Shown here piece by piece: positions 14,871-22,514 of a stretch of DNA of 36,654 nucleotides. The notes under the pieces were generated by a model, which ran no database searches, was not told the DNA's origin, and saw only the letters and a program-made list of their open reading frames with translations. Origin of the DNA: UBA7672 sp040398465. GTDB taxonomy: Bacteria > Pseudomonadota > Alphaproteobacteria > Caulobacterales > Hyphomonadaceae. The position numbers and the translations under genes were made by a program. Numbering within the stretch: the first letter of the stretch is position 1; the number at the start of each line of letters is the position of its first letter. Location of the stretch: assembly GCA_040398465.1 (NCBI GenBank), contig JBBAUA010000034.1, positions 1 to 36,654 on the forward strand, read 5' to 3'.

Positions 14871-16067
14871 TCAGGCCAGGACTTTCTTGAGCGCCGCCTC
14901 GCAGCGGTCCATCTCCCAGTCTTCGCCCACGCAGATGCGCGTCCAGGTGTCGAAGCCCGGCCATGTCCGGCCAACGACCCGCACGCCTTCCGCCTTCATC
15001 TTGTCCGCGAAATCCTTGTGCGGCATGCCGACATCGAAGAACACGAAGCTCGCCTGCGGATCGGCGGCGATCGGCCGCCCGAGGTCCTTGGCGATCTTGA
15101 ACAGCCGCTCGCGCCCCGCCTTGAACTTCGGCCGCATGGTCGGCACGAAGTCCGCGTCCGCGATGCTCGCCATCGCCGCGACGATGCCGGCATGGTTGAT
15201 GCCGCCGCCGCGCGTCGTCATCGCGATCGTTCGCGCAAGCTCCGGTTGGGCAATGCCATAGCCAAGCCGTTGCCCGGCCATGCCGTAGATCTTCGAGAAG
15301 GTCCGGCAGATCACCACGTTATGGCCCTCGCGGATCAGCCCGGTCATTACGTTGGCGTCGTAGTCGTCGCACAGGTGGAGATAGGCTTCGTCGATGAAGC
15401 AGGGCGCCGTCTTCGACGCTTCGATGGCGAACGCCTTCAGCTTCACCGGGTCGACCATGTTGCCGGTCGGATTGTTCGGGTTGCAGACGTAGGTGGCAGT
15501 CGTCCTGGACGACACCTTCTTCAGCATCGCATCGAGGTCGATCCGGAAATCCGCCGTCAGCGGCGTCATGATCAACTCAGCTTCGTATTGCTTCACCGTG
15601 CGCGGCACGCCCTCATAGGTCGCTTCCGAGGTGACCAGCTGGCCCTTGCCCTTCATCGAGATCATCTCGCCGAAGGCCGAGAGGATCGGCGCCGATCCGT
15701 TCGCGAGGAAGACCTGATCGGGCGCCACGCCCTCGATCTTCGCGATCTGCGCTTTCAGTTCCTCGCCCTCGCCATCGGCATAGCGCGCCGTCATGGCGGC
15801 TTTCTCGATCATCGCGGCCACGGCCTTCTTGGAGGGGCCGAACGGGCTCTCGTTCGCGCCCATGATCGCCATCGACTTGTCGACGGTCGGCGCAACCGGC
15901 GCCGGCGTCGGCGCAGCAACGGCCTCTGTCTTGGAGCAGCCAGCCGCAAGTGCGGCCGCCCCCACACTCGCCATGCCCAGCCCGCGCAGCAGCGCACGAC
16001 GGGAGGTAGCTGTTGGCTCCGCAACCTTCGGCGCGGGCGTTTCGGAAATCGTGTCGGGGTGTCTCAA
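14871..16067 (-). CDS. HisC-like class I/II aminotransferase with Tat lipoprotein signal
   Basis: With a TTG start the protein is 398 residues. Residues 22-44 read SRRALLRGLG to LAAGC, a twin-arginine motif followed by a hydrophobic segment and a lipobox with Cys44, so it is predicted to be Tat-exported and lipid-anchored. The rest is a fold-type I PLP enzyme resembling histidinol-phosphate aminotransferase: NESPFGPS, CNPNNPTG, CFIDEAYL and the Schiff-base lysine in TFSKIYGMAGQRLGYG (about K259). GGAGGA lies 7 bases before the TTG at 16067; an ATG at 16190 would place 41 unlikely residues in front. Export of an already PLP-loaded enzyme would explain use of Tat. The substrate is unknown. A role in histidine synthesis is unlikely given the location. 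Confidence 0.85.
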   Translation of the reverse strand: MRHPDTISETPAPKVAEPTATSRRALLRGLGMASVGAAALAAGCSKTEAVAAPTPAPVAPTVDKSMAIMGANESPFGPSKKAVAAMIEKAAMTARYADGEGEELKAQIAKIEGVAPDQVFLANGSAPILSAFGEMISMKGKGQLVTSEATYEGVPRTVKQYEAELIMTPLTADFRIDLDAMLKKVSSRTTATYVCNPNNPTGNMVDPVKLKAFAIEASKTAPCFIDEAYLHLCDDYDANVMTGLIREGHNVVICRTFSKIYGMAGQRLGYGIAQPELARTIAMTTRGGGINHAGIVAAMASIADADFVPTMRPKFKAGRERLFKIAKDLGRPIAADPQASFVFFDVGMPHKDFADKMKAEGVRVVGRTWPGFDTWTRICVGEDWEMDRCEAALKKVLA

Positions 16068-16299
16068 GTTAGCGTCCTCCAGCAGCGCGCCGTCCTGCGC
16101 GAGGCGCACGGGCAGGGGGCGGAATGCCGGGGAGCCCCACATGTGCGTCATGACTATCGGCGCGCATTCGCCTGCGAGTCGCAACGGCAAACGCTCCCGG
16201 ACCCCGAAATCAGGCCTTCAAGGCTGCTGCTTGCATCTTCGCGGGGCGCCGCTTGCCGAATCCGCAGGCGCTCAGAAACCGGGCGCCTGCAATCTGCGC

Positions 16300-16917
16300 T
16301 CAGCCGGGCCGCGCCGAGCCCCACACATTGTACCCGGCAAAACGCGGCGTTCCTGGCAGGTACATCCGTTCAGCCTGATCGATCCGCCAGCCCGCCGCGG
16401 CGATCATTGCTTCGACGTCGCGCGTCAGGTGGCATCCGCCCGCAATCGGCCGCCACACCGGTTCGATCCGCCTCTGCCACTTCGTCACGTCCGCATCCGG
16501 CGCCAGACCATGCTCGCAGAACAGCAGCCGCCCATCCGGCTTCAGCGTGCGCTTCAGCGCCGCCAGAGCGCCCACCGCATCCGGAATCGTGCACAGCGTG
16601 TATGTCGTCACGATCGTGTCCACCGATCCGTCCGCAACGCCAGGATTCTCCGCGCCGCGCTGCAGCCATTCCAGAGGCAGTCCCTCCGGCGCCCGCGCCC
16701 TGCCGCGCTTCACCATGGCTGCGTCAGGCTCGAGCGCGATCAAGCGCTCCACCTTCTCGCGATCATACAGCGCGAAATTCCGCCCGCCGCCCGCGCCAAT
16801 CTCCAGCACAACGCCGGTCGCGCGCGGAATGATCTTGCGGCGCTGATATGCGATCGGCTTGGTCCCGCATGCGCAGTCCACAAGCCAGGGTGCAATGAAA
16901 TTCGCGTACAGCCCCAT
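16300..16917 (-). CDS. Class I SAM-dependent methyltransferase
   Basis: A 205-residue protein. Motif I is VVLEIGAGGGRN (about 36-47) with the acidic end of strand 2 in LIALEPDAAM. DGSVDTIVTTYTLCTIPD and LKPDGRLLFCEHGLA are motif II/III regions of UbiE-like enzymes. The N-terminal YANFIAPWLVD and the late RIEPVWRPIAGGCHLTRD resemble the METTL7/thiol-methyltransferase-like group, but the substrate cannot be told. Its ATG directly follows the stop of the gene upstream (TAG ATG), so it is the last gene of a three-gene unit with the membrane protein and DoxX-like gene. Cytosolic, possibly membrane-associated. Confidence 0.85.
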   Translation of the reverse strand: MGLYANFIAPWLVDCACGTKPIAYQRRKIIPRATGVVLEIGAGGGRNFALYDREKVERLIALEPDAAMVKRGRARAPEGLPLEWLQRGAENPGVADGSVDTIVTTYTLCTIPDAVGALAALKRTLKPDGRLLFCEHGLAPDADVTKWQRRIEPVWRPIAGGCHLTRDVEAMIAAAGWRIDQAERMYLPGTPRFAGYNVWGSARPG

Positions 16918-17304
16918 CTATGCCGCCTGTCCCGACGTCGCGAGCAGATAAGCCGCGAACAGCACGATCATGATCGTGTCCACGACAAGCGCCACCCAGG
17001 CCTGTCGCTTCATCACGCCAGACCCCAGCATCAACGCGATGAACGCTGTCTTGGTGACGATCGCCAGCGCTATCGCAGCCAGCCGAACATCAGGCGCGAA
17101 CGACGCCCAGATCAGCAGCGCGCCCGCCGCTGTGATCAGCATCCCCCAGTTCCGCACGACAAGGTCGAACTGCGGACTGTCCGGCGCCTCTCCAAAATAC
17201 GTCCGCACCGTCGCCCGTGGCGCAATCGTTGCCTGGATCATGCTGAAGGTCAGCAACCCAGCCGCGAGCAGCACCCACTGGATGTTGTCGACAAGAATGC
17301 CCAT
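16918..17304 (-). CDS. Small integral membrane protein of unknown function
   Basis: A 128-residue protein with four hydrophobic segments (about 8-25, 53-70, 75-92 and 100-122) and a loop with APRATVRTYFGEAPDSPQFD between the first two. GGGAGAAG precedes the ATG at 17304. It sits between a DoxX-like gene (55 bases upstream) and the methyltransferase (no gap). The size and four-helix plan resemble small DoxX or DUF4345-type membrane proteins, but I cannot assign it. Confidence 0.7.
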   Translation of the reverse strand: MGILVDNIQWVLLAAGLLTFSMIQATIAPRATVRTYFGEAPDSPQFDLVVRNWGMLITAAGALLIWASFAPDVRLAAIALAIVTKTAFIALMLGSGVMKRQAWVALVVDTIMIVLFAAYLLATSGQAA

Positions 17305-17359
17305 GTGCTTCTCCCGCCCGTTTCGGTGGAGTGTACACCGCGCCAGCCGGGTAACACCA

Positions 17360-17761
17360 TCAGCCCGGCAAAGGCAGCAACGCACGCACCCGCGGATCGC
17401 GCAGCCACAGCCCGAGCCAGACCAGCCCGCCAAGATAGACGCCGAAAAGCTCATGGCTGAACAGTGGATTGTCGACCCGTACATTCGTCGCGATCGCCCC
17501 TCCCAGCAGCGCCGTCTCCAGGACCGCCCCGAGCACCGCCGTCTGCGGCACAAGATAAAGGACGACGCAAACCGTCTCGATGATTCCGATCATGAGATCA
17601 TGATGAGCCGGCCACCCCAGCCCGCCCATCGTCTCGCGCACGACGTCCGGCGTGAAGAACTTGAAGCTCGCCGACATGGCTAGAAACGCCCCAACCAGCC
17701 CGCTGACCACCCAGCCAGCGATGGCGATCCTCGCGCCTGATGCTTTTGCTTGTTCCGACAT
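17360..17761 (-). CDS. DoxX-like family membrane protein
   Basis: A 133-residue protein with four hydrophobic segments. SASFKFFTPDVVRETMGGLGWP after the first helix and IGIIETVCVVLYLVPQTAVL in the middle are typical of DoxX-like (DoxX_2) proteins. GAIATNVRVDNPLFSHELFGVYLGG lies before the last helix, also as in the family. Function is poorly known; relatives have been linked to redox and quinone chemistry. GGAGAAAGG precedes the ATG. It heads the unit that continues with the small membrane protein and the methyltransferase, and lies 91 bases downstream of pntB on the same strand. Confidence 0.82.
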   Translation of the reverse strand: MSEQAKASGARIAIAGWVVSGLVGAFLAMSASFKFFTPDVVRETMGGLGWPAHHDLMIGIIETVCVVLYLVPQTAVLGAVLETALLGGAIATNVRVDNPLFSHELFGVYLGGLVWLGLWLRDPRVRALLPLPG

Positions 17762-17852
17762 GCCTTTCTCCCTGCTACGTCCGTAGGACGCGCGAGGTCA
17801 GGCCGCGCCGACAGGCCCTGTAGGCTTTTTGCCGATTGGACGAAGGCGGAGC

Positions 17853-19268
17853 CTAGATGCCCTTCACGATCTCTTCCGTCATCTTCTTGGCGTCGCCGAG
17901 AAGCATCATCGTGTTCTCGCGGAAGAAGAGGGGGTTCTCGACGCCGGCGTAGCCGCTGGCGAGCGATCGCTTGATGAAGAACACCGTCTTGGCGTTCCAC
18001 ACTTTCAGAACCGGCATGCCGTAGATCGGGCTCGCGGTGTTTGTCTCGGCGTCCGGGTTGGTCACGTCATTGGCGCCGATGACGAAGGCCACGTCCGCCT
18101 GCGCAAAGGACGAGTTGATATCCTCCAGCTCGTGCACTTCGTCATAGGGCACCTGAGCCTCGGCCAGCAGCACGTTCATGTGCCCCGGCATCCGGCCGGC
18201 CACGGGGTGGATGGCGTAGGTGATCTCGACGCCTTCCGCTTTCAGCTTTTCGGCCATCTCCTTCAGCGCGTGCTGCGCCTGCGCCACGGCCATGCCATAG
18301 CCCGGCACGATGATGACCTTGGATGCGTTCTTCATGATGAAGGCCGCATCGTCCGCCGAGCCGATCTTCACCGGCTTGGCCGGTCCGCCGCCCGCAGCGG
18401 CCGCCGCCGTCTCGCCGCCGAAGCCGCCGAGGATGACGGAGATGAAGCTCCGGTTCATCGCCTTGCACATGATGTAGGACAGGATCGCGCCCGACGATCC
18501 CACCAGCGATCCGGTGATGATCAGCGCGTTGTTCTCCAGCGTGAAGCCCAGCGCCGCCGCGGCCCAGCCCGAATACGAGTTGAGCATCGACACGACGACC
18601 GGCATGTCCGCCCCGCCGATCGGGATGATCAGCGTGATCCCGAGGATCAGCGCGATCGCCGTCAGAGCCAGGAACATCCAGGGCTGCGATCCCTGCGTCT
18701 GCACCATCATCACGACAAGCACCACGATGGCGACGCCGAACGCGATGTTGATGATGTGGCGGCCCGGCAGCATGATCGGCGATCCCGACATGTTGCCGTT
18801 GAGCTTCAGGAACGCGATCACCGATCCAGTGAAGGTCAGCGCGCCGATGGCTGAGCCGAGCGACAGCTCGATGATCGAGGCCATGTTGATAGCCCCGGTC
18901 ACGCCAATGCCATAGCTTTCCGGCGCATAGAGCGCCGCCGCCGCCACAAGCACCGCCGCAAGGCCCACCAGCGAGTGGAAGAATGCCACCAGCTGCGGCA
19001 TCGCCGTCATCTTGATCTTCTGCGCAACCACTGCGCCCGCGACGCCGCCCACCGCAATGCCGCCGGCGATGATCAGCAGTGTCGGCGCATCAAGGCCGCC
19101 CGAGCTGTCCCACAGCATCCACAGCGTGGTGCCGATCGCCAGCACCATCCCGATGATGCCGTTGTTCGCGCCCGCGCGGCTGGTCTCGGGGCTCGACAGT
19201 CCCCGCAGCGACAGGATGAAAAGAACGCCCGATGCAAGATAGAGCAGGGCCGCAATGTTCGCGTTCAT
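17853..19268 (-). CDS. pntB: NAD(P) transhydrogenase subunit beta
   Basis: A 471-residue protein, normal for PntB. The N-terminal half holds about nine transmembrane helices that form the proton channel with PntAB. The C-terminal domain III binds NADP(H): GGADMPVVVSMLNSYSGWAA, then VIIVPGYGMAVAQAQHAL, GRMPGHMNVLLAEA, FVIGANDVTNP and a C-terminal MLLGDAKKMTEEIVKGI. The enzyme couples proton entry to hydride transfer from NADH to NADP+, supplying NADPH. The ATG overlaps the stop of the dehalogenase-like gene by 4 bases (ATGA), so it is translationally coupled to that gene rather than directly to pntAB. Confidence 0.97.
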   Translation of the reverse strand: MNANIAALLYLASGVLFILSLRGLSSPETSRAGANNGIIGMVLAIGTTLWMLWDSSGGLDAPTLLIIAGGIAVGGVAGAVVAQKIKMTAMPQLVAFFHSLVGLAAVLVAAAALYAPESYGIGVTGAINMASIIELSLGSAIGALTFTGSVIAFLKLNGNMSGSPIMLPGRHIINIAFGVAIVVLVVMMVQTQGSQPWMFLALTAIALILGITLIIPIGGADMPVVVSMLNSYSGWAAAALGFTLENNALIITGSLVGSSGAILSYIMCKAMNRSFISVILGGFGGETAAAAAGGGPAKPVKIGSADDAAFIMKNASKVIIVPGYGMAVAQAQHALKEMAEKLKAEGVEITYAIHPVAGRMPGHMNVLLAEAQVPYDEVHELEDINSSFAQADVAFVIGANDVTNPDAETNTASPIYGMPVLKVWNAKTVFFIKRSLASGYAGVENPLFFRENTMMLLGDAKKMTEEIVKGI

Positions 19269-20224
19269 GAGTGGTCCGGTCCCCTAGGGTGTGTCTGGCT
19301 ACCCAGCCCGAATGATGTCAGGGCGGCGCGCGCAATCGGCTCGCCCCACTCCTGCAGAAAATGTCCGCCCTCGGCGATCAGCATCGGCTCGGGGCAGTTG
19401 CGGATCGTGGCGTGAAGTGCGCGCATCACAGGCTCGCCCAGCACCGGATCGGCCTGGCCAATCGCCATGAAGCTCTGGCCGTTCCACTGCTCGCGAAAGA
19501 AGGCGGCAGACGCGCGTCCATGCGCAACGCCGTCCATTGCCGGATCGACGGGCACGAGTTGCGGAAACCGCCGTACGCCAGCCTTGTAAGTGATGTCAGG
19601 AAACGGCGCGTTGTAGGCGTCCTTCTCGGCATCGGTCAGTACCGATGTCCCGCGCTTCATCAGAGCGCCGACATCCATGTCAGGATTGGCGGCGGCATAG
19701 GCCTTCCAGGCATTGAAGCCCGGCCCGGGAGACGCGCCCGTGCCGATGCCGGTGTTCATGATCAGCAGCCGGGTGATCTCCGGATGATCCTTGGGAAGCG
19801 TAAGGCCCAGAAGTCCACCCCAGTCCTGCACGACAATGCAGACATTCTTGAGCGCCATGCGATCGAGGAAGGCCGTCATCGTGTCGCGATGGAAGTCGAA
19901 GGTATAGACCTCGTCCTTCACCGGCTTGTCGGAGCGACCGAAGCCGAACCAGTCCGGCGCCACGACGCGGCGCCCCGCACCAACAAACACCGGCAGCATC
20001 TTCCGATAGAGATAGGACCAGCTCGGCTCGCCATGAAGGCAGAGGAACGTCACCTCCGCATTGCGCGGCCCCTCGTCGACATAGTGCAGGCGCAGACCCT
20101 CGCGGCCCTTGAGGTCGTCGACATAGTGCGGCGCAAACGTCCAGCCGGACAGGTTGGCGAACCGTTCGTCCGGCGTGCGGACGATCGGGCCAAATCTCGG
20201 ATGATCGAAAGCTGCCGCCATCAC
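19265..20224 (-). CDS. Haloalkane dehalogenase-like alpha/beta hydrolase
   Basis: A 319-residue protein. HGEPSW (64-69) is the oxyanion motif and VVQDWGG has D134 as nucleophile, as in haloalkane dehalogenases rather than Ser hydrolases. D259 in AIGQADPVLG and H288 in EGGHFLQEWGE complete a subfamily I-type triad. W135 and a cap-domain tryptophan (W173) are candidates for halide binding. The layout is close to DhlA/DhmA-type enzymes, which convert haloalkanes to alcohol plus halide in the cytosol; the substrate here is unknown. It lies 4 bases after pntAB and overlaps pntB by 4 bases, so it is an inserted member of the transhydrogenase operon. Confidence 0.85.
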   Translation of the reverse strand: MMAAAFDHPRFGPIVRTPDERFANLSGWTFAPHYVDDLKGREGLRLHYVDEGPRNAEVTFLCLHGEPSWSYLYRKMLPVFVGAGRRVVAPDWFGFGRSDKPVKDEVYTFDFHRDTMTAFLDRMALKNVCIVVQDWGGLLGLTLPKDHPEITRLLIMNTGIGTGASPGPGFNAWKAYAAANPDMDVGALMKRGTSVLTDAEKDAYNAPFPDITYKAGVRRFPQLVPVDPAMDGVAHGRASAAFFREQWNGQSFMAIGQADPVLGEPVMRALHATIRNCPEPMLIAEGGHFLQEWGEPIARAALTSFGLGSQTHPRGPDHS

Positions 20225-20228
20225 AGCT

Positions 20229-20639
20229 TCACTTCGTCGTCGGCTTCACGGCCGGCTTTTCCTTCTTCTTGTACATCGCAAGCATCCGCTTGGTGACAAG
20301 GAAGCCGCCGAAGATGTTCACGGCGGCCAGCGCGACCGCCACCCCGCCCATGCCTTTAGACAGCCACAGGTCGCTGGTCATCTCCTGACCCGCACCAGCG
20401 CCCGCCGCAATCAGCGCGCCGACGATGATCACCGAGGAGATCGCGTTCGTGACGGCCATCAGCGGCGTGTGCAGCGCGGGCGTCACCGACCACACCACAT
20501 AGTATCCGACGAAGATCGCCAGCACGAAGATCGCCAGGCGGAAGATCAGCCCGTCAGGCTGTTCCGCACCCGTCGCAGCGAGCGCGGGCGCGGCGAGCAG
20601 CAGTGCTGCAAATCCCAGGGCGGCAAGGCGCTTGATCAT
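20229..20639 (-). CDS. pntAB: NAD(P) transhydrogenase alpha subunit, membrane part
   Basis: A 136-residue protein matching the membrane part of the alpha subunit (part 2 in three-subunit enzymes). Hydrophobic segments include FRLAIFVLAIFVGYYVVWSV, then VTPALHTPLMAVTNAISSVI and GALIAAGAGAG, then VAVALAAVNIFGGFLVTKRM. The last ends in MLAMYKKKEKP, as in the family. Odd: it begins MIKRLAALGFAALLLAAPALAATG, which looks like a cleavable signal peptide in front of the usual domain. The ATG overlaps the preceding small gene by 4 bases. It forms the proton channel with PntB. Confidence 0.95.
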   Translation of the reverse strand: MIKRLAALGFAALLLAAPALAATGAEQPDGLIFRLAIFVLAIFVGYYVVWSVTPALHTPLMAVTNAISSVIIVGALIAAGAGAGQEMTSDLWLSKGMGGVAVALAAVNIFGGFLVTKRMLAMYKKKEKPAVKPTTK

Positions 20640-20833
20640 GTTTGCGATCCTTTTTCCGGCTTTTTCTTCGTTTTCAGAATGTACCGTATACCGACGGAAA
20701 TCATTGCGACAGCAATTGCCGCCACGACAAAGCTTGGCAGCGGCGCTGGGCCAGGCATCGTCGTCATCTGCACGAAGTACCAGCCGAGCATCAGGCCGGT
20801 GATCGTCAGGATGAGGCCGATGGCCTTCGACAT
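20636..20833 (-). CDS. Small membrane protein inside the pnt operon
   Basis: A 65-residue protein with two hydrophobic segments (about 4-22 and 34-52) and a basic tail (LKTKKKPEKGSQT). It lies 3 bases after pntAA and overlaps pntAB by 4 bases, so it is clearly translated as part of the operon. I do not know the family. The position suggests a small accessory part of the transhydrogenase complex or an assembly aid. Confidence 0.75.
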   Translation of the reverse strand: MSKAIGLILTITGLMLGWYFVQMTTMPGPAPLPSFVVAAIAVAMISVGIRYILKTKKKPEKGSQT

Positions 20834-20836
20834 GCC

Positions 20837-21964
20837 TCAGCCATCCTTCAGCGCGGGGTGCACTACCTGCCCATCGCGCGTAAGGACCGAGGCCTTCACG
20901 ATCTCATCGTCCCACTTCGGCCCGAACGCCGCGTTCTCGCCCGTGAACAAGGGCAGCAGCGCCAGCAGGTTCTTGGCGTACAGCGCCGAAGCGTCGGCCG
21001 CGATCCGGCCGGGCAGGTTGGTGAAGCCGGCGACCTTCACGCCGTCCACGTCCACCACCACGTCCGGCTTCGAAAGCGGGCAGTTGCCGCCCTGGCTGAC
21101 CGCAAGGTCGACGATCACCGACCCCGGCCGCATCGAGCGCACCATGGCTTCGGTCACCAGCACGGGCGCCGCCCGCCCCGGGATCAACGCCGTCGTGACG
21201 ACGATGTCCTGCTTGGCGATGTGACCCGCTACCAGTTCGGCCTGCAGCTTCTGGTACTCCGGCGACATCGGCTTGGCGTATCCCGCCGCCGTCTCCGCCG
21301 CCTTGAACTCCTCGTTCTCGACCGCGATGAATTTTGCGCCCAGCGAGGCGACCTGTTCCTTCGATGCGGGGCGCACGTCGGTCGCGGACACGACGCCGCC
21401 CAGACGCCGCGCCGTGGCGATCGCCTGCAGGCCGGCGACGCCAGCCCCCATCACGAACACCTTAGCCGCCGCCACCGTGCCAGCGGCCGTCATCATCATC
21501 GGCAGAGCGCGGCCATACAGTTGGGAGCCTTCGATCACGGCGCGATAGCCGGCAAGGTTGGCCTGAGAGGACAGCACGTCCATCGACTGCGCCCGCGTGA
21601 TGCGCGGCACGAACTCCATCGCGATGGCGGTGATGCCTGCAGCTGCATACCCAGCGGCTTCCGCCTTCGCTGCATACGGTTCCAGCAGCCCGGCCATGGC
21701 CGCGCCCTTCGGATATGTCGCAAGTTCAGCAGCGTCCGGCGCGCGCACCTTGAAGACGATGTCGGCGCCTGCCAGCACGTCCGCCGCCGAGTTGATCGTC
21801 GCGCCCGCAGCGATGTAGTCCTCGTCACGGATGCCGGCTGTCGCGCCCGCGCCCGTTTCGATGGCCACCGTGTGCTTCAGCGCCGCAAGCTTCTTCACCG
21901 TGTCCGGTGTCGCTGCGACGCGGGTCTCGTTGAACCGCCGTTCCTTCAGGACCGCGATCTTCAT
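20837..21964 (-). CDS. pntAA: NAD(P) transhydrogenase alpha subunit, NAD-binding part
   Basis: A 375-residue domain I protein. It starts MKIAVLKERRFNETRVAATP as the family does. RAQSMDVLSSQANLAGYRAV (about 124-143) contains the RQD-loop region that closes over NAD(H), and VMGAGVAGLQAIATARRLG (about 171-189) is the Rossmann dinucleotide loop. It binds NAD(H) on the cytosolic face and passes hydride to the NADP site on PntB. Being separate from the membrane part is the three-subunit form known from Rhodospirillum and other Alphaproteobacteria. It lies 24 bases after the aa3 subunit IV-like gene. Confidence 0.97.
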   Translation of the reverse strand: MKIAVLKERRFNETRVAATPDTVKKLAALKHTVAIETGAGATAGIRDEDYIAAGATINSAADVLAGADIVFKVRAPDAAELATYPKGAAMAGLLEPYAAKAEAAGYAAAGITAIAMEFVPRITRAQSMDVLSSQANLAGYRAVIEGSQLYGRALPMMMTAAGTVAAAKVFVMGAGVAGLQAIATARRLGGVVSATDVRPASKEQVASLGAKFIAVENEEFKAAETAAGYAKPMSPEYQKLQAELVAGHIAKQDIVVTTALIPGRAAPVLVTEAMVRSMRPGSVIVDLAVSQGGNCPLSKPDVVVDVDGVKVAGFTNLPGRIAADASALYAKNLLALLPLFTGENAAFGPKWDDEIVKASVLTRDGQVVHPALKDG

Positions 21965-21988
21965 TAGTCCCCCTGTGGTTGCCGGGAA

Positions 21989-22330
21989 TCAGCCCAGCAG
22001 CAGGCCGCCCAGCCAGATCAGAGTTTGTACGAAAACAGCGAGAACGCAGAGGCCGACCACGGTGGCGATCCACGCGCCGCCCATGTTGATCAGCATGCCA
22101 CATGCGATGCCGAACACCGCAAAGCCGATCATGGCGCCGATCCACGGGATCCCCATGGTGAGCGTGAAGGTCGCATAGCCGACAATGATCAGGGTCAGCA
22201 GGCTGCCCCAGGCCGTCAGGTTTCCAAAGCCTTTCCACATGCCGCGCCGCGCGGCCATGTCCATGTAGGCGTCCGTGTGCGCCGGCGGCGTCACGATCGG
22301 GCCTTTGTCGGCGTGTTCGGCATGCGCCAT
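21989..22330 (-). CDS. aa3-type cytochrome oxidase subunit IV-like membrane protein
   Basis: A 113-residue protein. The N-terminal MAHAEHADKGP plus HTDAYMDMAARRGMWKGFGNLT and one hydrophobic segment resemble the bacterial aa3-type cytochrome c oxidase subunit IV domain, which is normally about 50-60 residues. Here further hydrophobic segments follow (IPWIGAMIGFAVFGIACGML and a last one), so it is a longer variant. Such genes are often found just ahead of pntAA in this class. GGAG lies about 10 bases before the ATG at 22330; an in-frame ATG at 22348 is less likely. Probably the first gene of the pnt operon. A role in the transhydrogenase rather than in an oxidase is suggested by context only. 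Confidence 0.72.
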   Translation of the reverse strand: MAHAEHADKGPIVTPPAHTDAYMDMAARRGMWKGFGNLTAWGSLLTLIIVGYATFTLTMGIPWIGAMIGFAVFGIACGMLINMGGAWIATVVGLCVLAVFVQTLIWLGGLLLG

Positions 22331-22514
22331 CGGGTGTCGACTCCACATGGTTGCAGGTCAGGAGAGCGTCGGATGTAGCCGGATCACGCGCCCCTGAAAA
22401 GCGCCCAAACGGCCGCATGGACCGAAAAAATCGCTGAAAATTCCGAAAGGGCCGGCCCGGCATGGTGATTCCCCGCCGCCAACCGGTCAGGGCCAGCGCG
22501 TCGGCGTTCGCCGC

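Noticed and set aside
14607..16832. Long plus-strand open frame over the aminotransferase and methyltransferase genes
   Set aside because: Arg/His-rich shadow of two well-supported minus-strand genes.
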